A stretch of DNA of 64,000 nt. It comes from Ephemerocybe angulata. Lineage: Eukaryota > Basidiomycota > Agaricomycetes > Agaricales > Psathyrellaceae. A program made the position numbers and the translations under genes. Shown here piece after piece: positions 11,880 through 23,996 of this stretch. Numbering within the stretch: the stretch's first letter is position 1; the number at the start of each line of letters is the position of its first letter. Location: assembly GCA_013368325.1 (NCBI GenBank), contig JAACJK010000007.1, positions 62,001 to 126,000 on the forward strand, given 5' to 3'. The notes beneath the pieces are model-generated. The model was not told the DNA's origin, ran no database searches, and was given only the letters and a program-made list of their open reading frames with translations.

Positions 11880-14800
11880 ATGCTCAGCGACTCAACATCC
11901 ACGAACTCACGCCTGACGGAACCCATCTCCCCTACCTTTTCCACAGATACAGCCCCCCGCTCCGAGGCAACATCCGACGAACAACCCGATCTTGGAGCGT
12001 TCACGACCATTTTACGAGCTTGGAACCATTTACAGCCACCTCGGCGGATTCCTATTCCACAGTTTCACTCTTCTCCACCATCTCAGACGTCCCAAAAAGC
12101 CCAGTCATCAACTTCATCCCAAAGTCGCACTTTCTGGAGCGAAGCTGGAACAGACAATCCAGTAACAGAGGCTGCGGAAACCCTATGGGCTCAACGGCAA
12201 TTACAGTCTTATCTCAACTCCACTACCTTACATTCCAAGTCGCAGCGGGCATGGAACCCTGAAGACGACGAACACGAACCTAGTAGCGTAGATAACGACC
12301 TACTCGACGCAGGGCACGGGCATTCCTCACCGACATACTCTCCCTACTCTTCCCCAGAGGACGACCCAAGGACGGTTAAAACGCTCGAGGCGACGTCGAA
12401 CCTTGACGAATTGGAAAGGTCATCGTTGGCCCAGCTCCCTCGAAGGGGAGTTATGGCCGTTCCACCACACTCATTTCGTTCCTCGTCGAACCAGATTCTA
12501 CCCACTGAGCCAATTCCCAAACGACCGGAGTTTCTCTCCCGCAACCACCCAATTGCACACTCAGATTCAACTTTGCGATCGTCAGGCACAGAGAATGGGC
12601 TGAGCCAGTCATTCAAGTGGCCAGCCCTAACCCACGGAATCCCTCAGAAGGTCTCAAACGACACCTTCCCATCGACACACGCAGAGGACGACCCGGAGAG
12701 CGCCGTCCTTTCACTACTGAGCCAGGCCAGGGCCAGATCACTCATTAACGACAACGATGACTCGACCACCGCTCATTCCACCAGCAACGGATCCCCGACG
12801 ACACGAAGCCATACTAGTCCCTCTTACGGTCATTCTGCGGCACTGCACAAACAAGCACGTTCCTTTTCACCTCAGGTTGAGCCTCCCTCTCCCCTCCCGA
12901 CGCCGGAAGAGTTGGAGGTGTTTCCGCACGTTCCCGCTCAAAAATGTAGGGCCCGTATTGAGGAAGCCCACGAATCGCACACTCCCAAAGGCAATCATGG
13001 GAGCTACGACCATCTACACCAGGCTGTTGCTCATCCTTATCCTCACCCACTCAAAGGTCACCATGGACTTCCAGCCACCATTGAGCCAGAGCTACAGGAC
13101 GATTCCGAGCCTCTAAAGGAGAACGCGGAAGACGGGCACTTAAGCGATGACTCTTCGGAGTGGGAATGGGACCCAGCCCAGCCTTCCTTAGGGTTGCTGG
13201 ACGAAGCGCTGGGTTTCATCGCGGCGGAGAGGGCTAAATGGGAGGCGACGAGGGCGGGCGGGGCGCACCGGGAGGATGGAACTGCTACACCACCGGAATG
13301 GGAGCACACCCCAGGTGAGTATATTTCAGTTTGCTGAGGCCGGGCCTGTGGCCACACACCCTGTTTGTCAGTCGAATAACATTTATACTTGCTCTAGACG
13401 CACCACCGCCGACAAAGCGCAAAAGACGGAGGAAGAAGACCGCCGTTATGGCTACGACAACCAAACCGCAGGATGGTATCGTCGCACCCCCGATGGAGGC
13501 GTCATTGTCAGCCACGCGCCCTCTACTCCTCGCTGCGAACGAGGCCCACGCACCTCTCGACTCGACGCTGGGTAAAGAAGAGAAGCGTATAACAATCCTA
13601 ACACGACCTAAGCCAACTACGACCGATGTCTCCAGAGGCGATATGAAAGAACTAGACGAGGGAGAGCCACCATTGGTGCTGTTAGGGAAGAAGGGCAATA
13701 GGGTTGGGCGGAAAGAGCGTGAAAGGATCAAGGCGAAGCACGATAGAGAGCGAGAGGCGCTCCAGCAGGCTCTAGAACCTCGAACACACACCAGAGTCCA
13801 ATCGGACGACTGGGATGCGGACGACGACGAGTTTGATTATGAAGATGAGGAGGGGGATGATGACGAGGTAGAGGGCATGCGAGCGGGCTCGAGGGCCTAT
13901 ATCCATCAGGAGTTCGGGAAGGGGGCGTATAAGTCTACGCCTGCAACGCCTGGGACTGTTACCCCAACGAGGATTGATTTCAAGTTAGGAACTAAGGTGC
14001 CTGACGGAGTTGGGATGGCCAAAGGGAGTGAGCAGGAGGACGAAGAGGGGGAACCGAACATCCTGTCTACACCAAGTAAACGGTCCAGGAAGAAGCCGAG
14101 GAAGCGCTCGAAGACCATTTCGCATGCGCGGTCATTCCCCAATCTCAGGCGCGCTGCGGCGAATGGGTCACTCGACCTAGACGAGGAGTATCTGTCCTCT
14201 GAAGCCGTTCCGGTCTTCGACCAGAGCAAACGGAGCCGGCTCATTGGCCTGGCGTACAAGTTACAGCTGCTCTTCCCTGAGCAGCAGAAGGATCTTACGC
14301 GGATTATTCAGAGGCTGGAAAGTGCAGGGAGGAAACACGTGGGCGTACCGAGTGGGCCTAGCGCGAACGGACTTGGGAGAAAGAGAAGTCGGCATTCGAG
14401 GACAGGGAGTAAGGGTGGCGGTGGAGCCCCGCCATTGCCATCTTTTTCTAGCTTTGGGCATGAGGAGTATAGTCTCGATGATCAGGAACAGGATCCTGCT
14501 GAGTTGGATGTCGTGAACAAAGGGCATGCTCCTGGAGATAACGGCCCTTTGATACACATCTTCATTGACCAGTGCGTAGCGAATCATCGGCCTGCATCTT
14601 GACCTTTCCCAATTGACCCTCTGCCTATAGCTCTAATATTCTCATCGGACTCCTCAACTTTTTAAAGCGGTCTCCGCCGCCACAGAGCGTAGTCTCTGAC
14701 TATCTTTCCTCGCAAAGCGTCAAGTCGTCGGGAAGCACCGGTGATGGCACTACGGCCGGTACCTCGCCCTCCAAGCCCATATCCATACCCGGTTCATTGC

Positions 14801-16129
14801 CCACTTCGAAGGCCTCGAGGAAGAAGGCGATCGCGATTCCGGTTATCGAGTCTCCGCCTGAGAATGGCGTTGAGACCGAGTACCCGATTCCGCTGCCATC
14901 GTTCGCTACAGCGAAAAGTAGAGTGGTAACTTCGACTGCGAATATGAACGTAACCTGGGGGGATGATCTGAATTTGTCTAAGTCGCTTCCTACTGAATCT
15001 GCGTTGGACACGCATATGGCGAGACGGAGGAGGAATGGGCACAACCCGAATACGAGGAGCATTCAAGAGGTTATGTCGGATGGGAATGAGGAAGAGCAGG
15101 AAGGTAAAGGGGGTAGTAGTGAGCCTGCGACTGCGACTGTGAATGAGCAGGGAGAGAAGAAGGTTAAGAGGTTCCCGAGGCATTTGTGGCATGCCGCGTT
15201 TGTGCTGGTGCTGGAAAGGGGAAGGGCAATCTCTCGTATGTTCCCATGCACCCGTTCTGGATCTGGCTGGCTGATCTTGGTTTCGTCCGTTCTAGGTCGC
15301 GTGGTTGTCACCTCGAGCCCGTTGTATCAGCCGATGGAGAAGATACAGAATTTGGGATATGAAGTCAGGGTGTATATCCGCGTTCCCGATCTCGGTGGGT
15401 CTTCACTTCCGCACGCTTTGGAAGATAACTCACAGTGCGAATAGGCGATGGCATGGACCGTGAGCGTAAAGTCACAACACGACCTATGTACGGTGGAAAA
15501 GGAACTCCTTCAAAGAAATCCCATATGCGCCGTATATCAGGTAGCACGAGCGCAGAGAGCGGAAGCGCAGGGTCCGGGCAGCACCATTACCATGGACCCC
15601 AGCAGGGTACCAACCCCGCTACAGGAACAGGCATTACGATGTCGAGTAATGCGAATACGGGCGCTTCGAACACAGTGGCCAATAAGATCAAGTACCGTGA
15701 ACAGGGTGTCGATGAGCTGTTGCAGCTGAAGCTGCATCAGGCGATTGCGGATGCGGATGTCGTGCCGAAGGGGTCCACGATTGTACTTGCGACAGGGGAT
15801 GGGAATGTCGGACAGTTCAATGAGGATGGGTTCTTAGGTGCGTTGGCGGCGGGCTGTGGCGATATTGCTATGATGCTGATTCTTGTTTTAGGACCTGTTC
15901 GGACCGCCTTGAAGAGGGGTTGGAAGGTTGAGCTGTACGCTTGGGAGGACGGCCTCAGTGAGTTTTACTTTCTGGTCGTGTGTATGTGTGTGTAAATGCT
16001 AACTGTGCATCAGGCCGGTCGTGGAGACGAGAATTTGGGGAGAATAGTGAGTGGGGCAGGAAAGGTCTGTTTAGGATCGTGCCACTGGAACAATTTGCTA
16101 CAAGTTTAGTAGAGGCATCTGGGTGGTAG
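11880..16129 (+). CDS. NYN (PIN-like) domain protein with long disordered N-terminus
   Basis: Seven exons (11880-13314, 13398-14571, 14631-15235, 15296-15394, 15445-15837, 15892-15957, 16014-16129) join to 1295 codons. Residues 1 to about 860 are low-complexity and charged, with basic clusters near KRKRRRKK (nuclear-localisation-like) and acidic runs. The C-terminal third carries an NYN-type fold. It opens with a strand ending in the acidic motif IHIFIDHSNILIG (D at about 869). Later come RVVVTSSP, then IVLATGDGNVG with a second acidic residue, and finally GWKVELYAWEDGLSRSW. These are the usual metal-binding acidic positions of NYN/PIN RNases. Family knowledge: NYN domains are putative RNA-cleaving modules in RNA-processing or RNA-silencing proteins. 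The two halves of the domain are far apart, separated by about 200 residues or more of low-complexity sequence. The target is unknown. Confidence 0.82.
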
Positions 16130-16483
16130 TTCCTTGGCCAGAAGAGAAACAAATTGTACTTGTATGGTTCTATGAAATACCTCCAATACCATTACTTTTT
16201 GGTAGCTAGACGGACGCAAAAACCTACATGGCGAAGGTTGCGTGAATCCTGATCCAAGTGGCCCATGGGATGGTATGGAACTATTCATCCATGTCTGTCA
16301 GCTCCTGTGTTGCCCTCTAGATATACTTCTATTGTACTCGTACATACCACCTGGCCTCTTGGCAATGCCTGATTCAGCCCCTTGACGCCCATTTTCTTCT
16401 CTGATTTTTCTGCACTTTCTTCCGATGGCCAGTATCATATCAACCCAGGTCGATGGGATTACTTCTTTTGGGTCAACTTAAAA
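16130..16483. other. 3' region of the NYN-domain gene
   Basis: This stretch runs from the stop codon of the NYN-domain gene to the tRNA. It holds the 3' end of that gene; no other signal was recognised. Confidence 0.4.
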
Positions 16484-16567
16484 GCATTAATGGGGTAGTG
16501 GTAACCTGGGTCGTTGCCATTCGAGCGCGAGCTCGACCCGCCGGGGGTTCGATTCCCTCTTAATGCA
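16484..16567 (+). tRNA. tRNA-Gly (GCC) with a 13-nt intron
   Basis: A seven-base acceptor stem GCATTAA (16484-16490) pairs with TTAATGC (16560-16566), followed by discriminator A. The D arm is GGGGTAGTGGTAACC-like. The anticodon stem GGTCG pairs with CGACC. The loop TTGCCA has anticodon GCC at 16516-16518. The T arm GGGGGTTCGATTCCCTC contains a good B box. A 13-nt insertion (16520-16532) sits one base 3' of the anticodon, the canonical intron position. A T run follows within ten bases and would terminate RNA polymerase III. The exon sequence is the same as in two other copies in this window. Confidence 0.93.
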
Positions 16568-17032
16568 TCAATGTTTTGTTTTTGGTCCAGAATCTTCAAT
16601 CAATACAGATCAATACCTATCATTTCTGCGCCATCCCCACTATAGTCGTTTCCCCACTGGCACACACAGTGGGCTGTAGCCATTACCCCGCTTCCATATC
16701 TTTTCGTTCAATCTAAGCCTCAGAAACTATTACATGTTCCATTGTATCGATAGTTGGACCCCCCTCGTTTCCGCTTCGTTTTCCATCTTGAATCATAGCA
16801 ACCTTCTGTTACCAGAATAAGCGCCCTAACCCAATTTGACCTGACATGGCGAGGACGTTCTATGTACTTCAATACGGTAAGGATATACTCTCTACCAGGT
16901 AGAGACGAATCAGAGGCAAGCGTTGCTTTAAAGAATTCTTTGGCCGAGAGGACATTCCAAGACTCACATGTGGCCATTGTACCGACGAACCCGAAGCCTG
17001 CAGGGTTCCAACCCTTGCATTTAGATTCGATT
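16568..17032. other. Spacer between tRNA-Gly and the HNH gene
   Basis: This contains the 3' side of the HNH-domain gene on the minus strand. An open minus-strand frame here has no recognised content. Nothing else was seen. Confidence 0.4.
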
Positions 17033-18530
17033 TCAATATATAACTGCATTTATGCCCTCCATCAAAAGACCTTTCATATCGAGCAGTCTCCTCGTAGCCT
17101 CTTCCAGATGGACGGCGCGTTGTATATCTGCCCATGTCAGCATTTGAGGGAAACAATTTGGCCAGCCATCGAGCCCCGTAAATATTTCCCTGAAGAAAGG
17201 CCATGCACCACAGGAGTGAGCGACCTTCAGCACAGAGAAATGTACGGCGAAGAAGATTGGGTTAGGCAGTGGGATCGGGGGATGTTCCTCATTGAAAGCC
17301 TTGCTATGGTCCGTGAATGTGCGGGGCTCATTGAGCTTGGCGCCGTTTAGTGGAGAGTGCGCTTGGAATTTTCTTATATGATAAGTGTGGTTCTGTAGCC
17401 GAGGCTCGGGGTAAGTTGATGAATCAAGTTCTCGGTACGGATGAGTCCAAGATGAGTCCTTACTTCCAATTGCTCAAAGCCCCACGTAAAGCCATCGAAA
17501 GGTACAATGTTTGCAGTTTCGAGTAAGAACGTGTTTTCAGGTCCCTCTAGCAAGCGTGATAGCTCTTCGACAGTCATTTCCTCGGGGATCCGGGTGAATG
17601 CCTTGAGAATGTCAAAGGTGACCTTCGCGGATTGAATCTGAAATTGCTTTAGTGAAGCTCAATGAAGACTTGATGTATACGAACATTAGTATCATCTGGG
17701 AGTGATTCCTCGACTTCTCCCAAGGCCCGGGGTAGTATCAAGCATGTCTCTAGCTCTGGTCTACCTCGGCATTCTGGGTTAGGTCTGGGGCTCTCCCAAT
17801 CGTCGACTCCGGAGACGATACACTGGTACCCATCCCGAAGAAACAGCTGGTCGCAACGCCCCATTAGTATGGTGAAGTCGTGGAATATATGTCAAATCAC
17901 TACTCGCCTGAGCCTTCAGTACTCGACCATGTGTTCTGGCTTCAAAATAGGATTCAATGGAGGAGTCTCTCGCCTCTGCCAGGCGGTGCTGCTTCGGGTC
18001 CCTAGCAGTCGGAAAAAAGACTTCGTCTTCGATCAGCCAGTGTCTGCCAGAAGTGAGAACAGTAGATGGCTTACAAGGGCATATGACATGGGTGAGCCAC
18101 ACCAATGCAAGTTCCCTCAATCGTGCAAGGAACTCCGGGTCTTGTGGGACGGCGCCGACGATTTCTGGTGTTGAGCTGCACGCTATGATAGAGGCTGAGA
18201 TGTAGCGCTGGGACTTGTCTCCTCCTGCACCACTCGCTTGATCTATGAACGCGTGTAGCACTTTATCGAGTTCGATAGTCCCCGTGCTGAGCTCGAAGAT
18301 GCGGTCGACATTATTAGAGTGAGCAAAGGCCGCCACATGCGATCTCGATTGCTCCACAAGGTCCAAAGTCGTATGATGGCTTTGCTTGGTATCCTCTAGA
18401 TAGGTTCGGTATTGGGATGAGAAATAGTACTGAGACGCATTAAGGGAAAAATGCATGTGGACAAGGAAGGTTGAAGGGTTCAGTAGCACTCAGCTCTTCT
18501 GTGTTGACTTTGGCTGACCTCATCGATCAT
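17033..18530 (-). CDS. HNH nuclease domain protein (agaric-type expanded family)
   Basis: The supported exons are 18429-17908, 17846-17685, 17637-17464 and 17392-17033. A 12-nt first exon, 18530-18519, is my best guess for the start, giving 409 codons. The 5' end is the uncertain part. The centre reads KAQLFLRDGYQCIVSGVDDW, then LETCLILPRALGE. This is the CxxxG entry and H-like centre of the fungal HNH family, although the usual Cys-His pair before LPR reads TCLILP here. Downstream are AKVTFDILKAFTR, then FDGFTWGFEQLE, and finally a tail with PLPNPIFFAVHFSVLKVAHS. These are typical of HNH-domain proteins that form large families in mushroom genomes. Their targets are not established. Intron 2 appears to use a GC donor (CAG|GCGAGT), because only that join gives the continuous KAQLFLRDGY. 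Confidence 0.75.
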
Positions 18531-19476
18531 TCGCACGGACTTCAGAAATCCCGGACGCCTTACGCCTCAGTCTCTAGTGGGCTGAAACAGTGGATATATC
18601 CGCCGAAAAACGACAGAAGGTCCTGGAATGATAGATTGGCGCCATCCCCTTGACCTGCAGAAGAAATAAGTTTAGTGCAGGAAGACTGCAATTTGAACTG
18701 GGCGCTAAATGTGGGCGTCAATGAATAAGGCCTACCAGTACGACGGCTCTTCACTTCAGTTTGTGACGAAGATACCAAGCTACATAGAACTTTGCCTTTG
18801 ACCTTTACCTTATTCAAACTAGTACTGTAACACCATGGCTCGTGGCTATTTCATGCGACGGGGCACATACACACATACTTGGATATTGACAAGAGCGACC
18901 CCAGAGAAGTCAGCGAGCTAAGAGTCGAGAATTTCGAGCGACAAGATTTCGAAAGGTTCCGAACCTACTGGGAGAGAGCTGGTAGTGGCCCTGTTCAAAC
19001 CCGTCAATTATAATTATTCCATCTGTGGATCCGACGTTACCCAGGACGGCAATGCCCAAGCAATGCCGATGGTTTGCAAACGTTTGCATAGCAAATTCTG
19101 ATAAAAGAGTCCAGGAAAGCATGTCTCGAGCAACAGACGATCACAAACAATAGTCACCAAGATGGGATGCAAAGACTTGCGGCATTGCGTATAGTTGAGC
19201 GAGAAGGAGAGTGACCCTAGGTATCAAAGCGCAGTGGCTAGATCCAACACTAAGCAAGCTTTGAGGCTGAGTCTCCTGTGGGCGAGGGGACGATGCATGA
19301 TGCTCGTGAAATGTCACTTGCTTCTCTACTCCAATGCAGTGGCACCTATGGAAAGAACCACATACTGGGAAATCTGATTGAGCTCCGAGAAGGGCGCGAT
19401 ATAACCCTGCAGCCACTGTGATATCGGAATAGGGTAATATTGGTAGAAACATATTCTTGGTACGAAGGCAGTTCAA
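18531..19476. other. Spacer between HNH gene and VMA4
   Basis: Short minus-strand frames occur here (for example 18560-18817 and 19141-19476), but none could be tied by splicing to either neighbour. The true 5' exon of the HNH gene may lie inside this spacer. Confidence 0.35.
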
Positions 19477-20550
19477 TCATGTATAGAACTTGCGGTTCTC
19501 GTTGATTCCAAAGAGGTCCTTCCTGATTTCTGGCAACATCTACGTGATCCAACATGTATTAGTGGCGTGTTCGAAAGAGTACAGGGGGTTGGGGAATCGA
19601 AGGCAAGGAGAACAGCCAGAAGGATGGAGAGATGAAATGAAGGATAGCACTCACCCTGTCCTCGAGTAGTCGTAATCGCTCGTCAAGGGTATTGTCTACT
19701 GATATCCGGTTTGTGCCGCTCACGAGCTTGACACCTCCAGCACTGAAGAGAATACAGTCAGTAATCGGTCATTCGCGTTACCAACGCCGAAACGCACAGA
19801 TCATCACTCAAGGATCCCTCGACACTCCACTCAACATCGCGCCCACTAATCTCCTTGTATGCCTTTGCCGCGTTCTCTGCAGCAGCCTTCGCTGCCGCCT
19901 CGTCCTGCTTTCGGGAGAAGATCTTGGCCTGCGGCTCAAGGACCTGGAGGAAGCCCTGCAAGATGACGTCTTCGAGGAATTTGGTGTAACGCCCGGAGTC
20001 TTGCGAAAGCGTAGAGATAGCGTTACGGGTAGTAGAGAAGAGGTCTTGCAAGTGCTCCTCGCGACGGTTGAGCAACCGCAGACGAGCCTTGTTCGTCAGG
20101 TTTGATTGGGCACTGAACAAGGACGAGCGGTGAGGTCAGTGGGATGGGTTGGGGCAAGAGGGGGGTTACGGACATCTTCTGCGCGACCTCTGCACCTTTG
20201 CGCTTCTTATCGTATTGGGAGTCGATGGCTTGCTGTTCTTGCTTCACGAGCCTGGCCTAGATGTCGCCCGCAGGTCGGCTAGGGGTCATATGTATCTCGG
20301 GTGTCAACGTACCTTCTCGATAGCAAACTCCTCATCTGCCTTGACCTTAATCTCCCTTGCCTTCTCCTGAGCCTCCTGTCGGATAAATGCGACCTGGGTA
20401 TTCGGGTACAAGGTGCCATAGAGACGGACGCAGACGTCGATGGTAAGGGGCTGCGCGAACACCGATTAAAGTGGGACCATCTGGGATGGTGCGTACCATC
20501 TTGTTCATCTCGTTCAACGCCTCCTCCTCGCTGAGCCCTCTGGACGCCAT
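19477..20550 (-). CDS. VMA4: V-type proton ATPase subunit E
   Basis: Six exons on the minus strand (20550-20497, 20393-20313, 20256-20174, 20112-19798, 19742-19655, 19539-19477) give 227 codons, close to the yeast length of 233. The N-terminus MASRGLSEEEALNEMNKMVA is typical. It runs into a long charged helix (FIRQEAQEKAREIKVKADEE, then KKRKGAEVAQKIAQSNLTNK). The C-terminal part contains LQGFLQVLEP and ends with the helix LDERLRLLEDRMLPEIRKDL. Family knowledge: subunit E forms, with subunit G, the peripheral stalks that hold the V1 head against the membrane part of the vacuolar proton pump. Donors GTCCGT and GTGCGT were chosen by frame and by family fit; the phase-2 joins give QKIAQSN and SDDLAGGVK. 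The gene is in tandem orientation with the GTPase-like genes, with no evidence of shared function. Confidence 0.93.
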
Positions 20551-20644
20551 TGTTCGTTAGGATATGGATGGAGGTGGAGGTGGATGTAGTGCTTATGGCG
20601 GTCAGCGTCAGACCAGCTGCAGCCCGTGCGTGGCTACTAGTGTT

Positions 20645-23600
20645 ATCCCCGTGAGAAAGTGGTGCCTATTTCCGCAAGTTGAGCTTGGCACAACCGAACG
20701 CAACCCTGATCCTGAACCACCATCTCAAGGTTTCTCAATGGCCTCTGTGTTCGACGGGCACACGCAAAAATAACATTCTGTAGAACTGACAACGATTCGA
20801 CGGGACTGTGGCTAGTTGCGTCCAAACTGGGGACTATCATCATAAAAGTTGTCTCTACCTTCCTGCTCAATGCGTCGCAGTCTTGCCTCTATCGGTTTCG
20901 TCTCCCACTCCTTCGCCCTCAAGGCCTTCGTCATCTGCTGGATTCTGCTAGAGTCTGCCCAGGAACTCTCGAGCGACCTCAGTTTGCTGCTCAGTTCTGC
21001 CTTCTCCCTCTCGATACTCTCAAGCTCCCCCTGGACACTCTCCCGGTTCGCTTCCCAGAGTCTTTTCCTCGCAGAAAAGTCGTCCCAATGATTGTTCTCG
21101 GCAACTCTAGGGGCAGAAAAGGTACTAAGGAGCTCTTGATCAGCCAGCTTCTTTTCGAGTGCCTCTTTTTCTGCATAAACCCTCGATAGCTCGCGAGATT
21201 GTTCTTGGACCGAGTTATTGGTGACCTTCAGTTCGCTTTCCAAGTCGGAGACCCTCTTCTCGAACTCCCTCGTCCTATGTGTGAGCTTGGCCTCGGCCTC
21301 CTGGAGTGCGTAAACCTGGGAGTTCGTGGAACGGCGGGAACGCAGTTCAGAGGTCCTGAGGTCGCGTTGCAGAGCAAGGATCTTTCCAGAGCAGGCGCTA
21401 TGCTCACTGGAAGTGGCAGAGAGAGTAAGCTTCAAATCGCGCACGCTCTGATTGAGGGAGTCTCGTTCTTTGGTAAGGTCTACTACTTCCTTGGCCTGCT
21501 CCTCAAGGGCGGCATGAGACCTTGCGTGTAGTCGAGCAAAGTTCTCTTTCTCGGCTTCCGCAGCCTCCAGGTCCTCGGCGAGGCGAATGGATTCCGCGTT
21601 GGCTTGATTCATCTTCCTGGTTGTATGGTCGAGCGCGGCATCGGACGCCCCCAGCAGTCGAGCGACGTTCTCTTTCTCGGTCTGGAGAGCCGCCAAGTCT
21701 TCAGCGAGGCGACGATTGTCCACCTGGGATTCTTCGAGCTTCTTTTCCTGCTGTGCGAGTGCAGCATCGGACGTCGCCAGTAGTCGAGTGACGTTCTCCT
21801 TCTCATCCTGGAGAGCAGCAAAGTCCTCTGCAAGCCGGCTGGTTGCCGCCTTAGCCTTGTCTCGCTCCTCGGACAGGACCTGGACGGAAGTGCTGAACGA
21901 AGTAGCCATTTTGATCTTTTCCGCTTGGAGATCTGCCACCTCTTTGAGCAGGCGACTGCACTCTTCCTTGGCCTTATCTCGTTCCTCGGACAGAAGTTGC
22001 ACAGTGGACGTGAACGACTGGTGGTTCTTCATCGTGGAGGTGATTTCTGCAAGGTGTTGGGTATGGTCACGGGCGAACGAGTGGTGATCTTTCATCGAGG
22101 AGGAGAGAGCGTGAAGCTCGTGTAGAACTGCGAGCTGGAATATACTGATTTAGCGCCTCCCCCAGCATGATTTAAAGCGGCTACTCACTGCCTCGTCACT
22201 GCGAGTAGATGGTTCCACACGGACTGTGTGGCTGTGATTACTGTCTTCAGCGACGGACGTCTCGACTAGAACCTGCTCACACAACGCCATCCATGAAGAT
22301 AGCCTGGTGAGTCCAGTATCTATTGAAAGGTGTATGGATACTTACCCTATTGTTGCCAATGACCACTGGCTCCGTGGGCTTGTCGGGGAGGGATGGACTA
22401 GGATCCTCGGCGCCGATCTGCGCTTCCATCTGCTCCCCAGATTTCGTACTGGGCACATCCAAGAGTTTGAAGATAAGGTCCTTTGGGGATGCATGGTCGG
22501 TGACAGGTACCATGTCGAGGTTCCATAAGCCTGAGCGATGAAGAGGCGCATTCGGGGACACACTTCGAACATATTCCAAAAAGCTTCCCGGAGAAAACAG
22601 AGATTCTTCTTTCTCGATGGCAATTTCGTGATGTACTGACGGGTCTTCATCCTCGTCTTCCAAGAGCTGATCCCAGTGTGTTGTGATGACATGGACTTGC
22701 ATACGAGAACAGAGTGAGTTGAATCGCCGGTTGGAACCGTATTTCAAAGGTGATAACGGAGGATCCTGTGCTACGTTGTGGACGACGAAAAGGTATTGAA
22801 TAGGGACATTTCTAAGGACAGTTATGTTAGCGGTGGCCCACGTTAAAGAGAGTGTTCTCAGGAGCGTACGCTGTTAACGATAGTTCTTCAAGTTCTCTGA
22901 GGGTCGTCTCAGCTGGCCGATCGATATCAGCTTCGCTGTAGAAGTTCAATCCAGGTGTGTCGAGGAAGGTAACTTTTCGACCGTCCGATAGGTCGTAAGT
23001 CCATTTTCCCAACTTATCGGTACAGGAGCTGTTTCCCGAGCCAACCTCGGCGACTTCGCCCATAATCTCATTGATAAACTTTTGGATTTATGCCATGGTC
23101 AGCCGTAGGTCTGGCCACAGTAGGGCGGCGATAGTTTAACTTACTGACGATTTTCCGGAAGCGGAGGCACCGATAACGCTGGTTCAACCATCCTTCATCA
23201 GGAAAAGCACTCGAGTGACAAAAGTAAGACACATACGCAACCAGGGCGGCTGGATTCTGAGTGCTCTGCATCCTGTTCCGGAGTTGCCAGTGGCTTGCGA
23301 AGACGAAGGGATGCCCTCGAAATCCCTGGCCTCTTCCCAGCTACCTTAATAGTCACTCAGATCCTACGCTGCGCCCCCTTCACAATCTTATCCATCGACA
23401 AGAACCCGTGCATTTCCTGACTTTAATATAAAAGCGAAAAAGGCTCCGTGGCACGACCGGGAGATGGCGATTATCGCAGTATCGCTGATCTACAGTATAC
23501 CAAGGTCTAGTCTCAATGTCCTGCAAGGATATTCAGGGAGATAGAGCGATGACCGCTCGGTGCCACATCGACCAGCTTCGCCGTCAGGGACGCTGCTTGC

Positions 23601-23698
23601 TAGCGTGACAGACCTATTACAAGTTATCTACAGTCTACAGTGAAGAAACCTAGAATTCCAGTGATCGCCCTCCAGAATATCATGCAATGTCCTCGCAT
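20645..23698. repeat. Tandem segmental duplication, unit 1 (with GTPase gene A)
   Basis: This unit and 23747-26810 are head-to-tail copies about 3.1-3.2 kb long. The match extends past the coding region on both sides. The downstream flank is shared (CCCCGTG[A/G]GAAAGTGGTGCC, near 20650 and 23750). The far upstream flank is also shared (AGTGAAGAAACCT[A/G]GAAT, near 23640 and 26751). The flanks have diverged more than the coding parts. Confidence 0.85.
20812..23271 (-). CDS. P-loop GTPase-like protein with coiled-coil C-terminus, copy A
   Basis: Six exons on the minus strand (23271-23237, 23178-23145, 23078-22870, 22811-22346, 22272-22189, 22134-20812) give 716 codons. The G-domain begins almost at once. 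G1 is VIGASASGKSS (around residues 13-23), a likely switch threonine is in SSCT, G3 is FLDTPGL and a G4-like motif is ITTHWD. This pattern is close to the AIG1/GIMAP-type and 'G domain-containing' proteins expanded in mushroom fungi. From about residue 275 to the end the protein is an almost unbroken coiled coil, with repeated LSEERDKAK and RLAEDLAAL-type heptads. No membrane segment is visible. Role unknown; GTP-dependent assembly with a coiled-coil scaffold is only inferred. The 34-nt exon 2 carries the P-loop, as in copies B and C. Confidence 0.8.
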
Positions 23699-23996
23699 AC
23701 CCGAGTATGCCCCAGCGAGATGGCTCTCAACCTGCTCTCTTCAGTAGTCCCCGTGGGAAAGTGGTGCCTATGTCCAACTTAAACGTTTGAACCGGGCAAC
23801 CGAGCGTTCTTGATCCTCAACCTCCATCTCAATACTCTTCCATTCTCAATTGCCTTCCTTATGTTCGACAGGGACGTGTACAACTGGCATTCATAGCAGT
23901 ACGCACTCTTAGAGGCGATTTCGCAACTGAGTCTGGGATCTAACGGCTTTATCTCTCGACCTTCATAGGCATACTCTAGCGACCTACGCCTGCTGC
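23272..23996. other. Spacer between GTPase copies A and B
   Basis: This holds the upstream flank of copy A, the junction of the two duplication units (about 23700-23750) and the downstream flank of copy B. That flank includes the remnant of the C-terminal coding tail that copy A still keeps. No separate gene was seen. Confidence 0.5.

Noticed and set aside
16720..17049. Minus-strand frame downstream of the HNH gene
   Set aside because: It could not be joined to the HNH gene with sensible splice sites after the stop at 17033, and has no recognised content.
17779..18489. Minus-strand frame read straight through from 18489 to 17779
   Set aside because: It begins at GTG, not ATG, and its last 40 codons are out of frame with the HNH motif. 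Splicing at 17908/17846 restores the family sequence.
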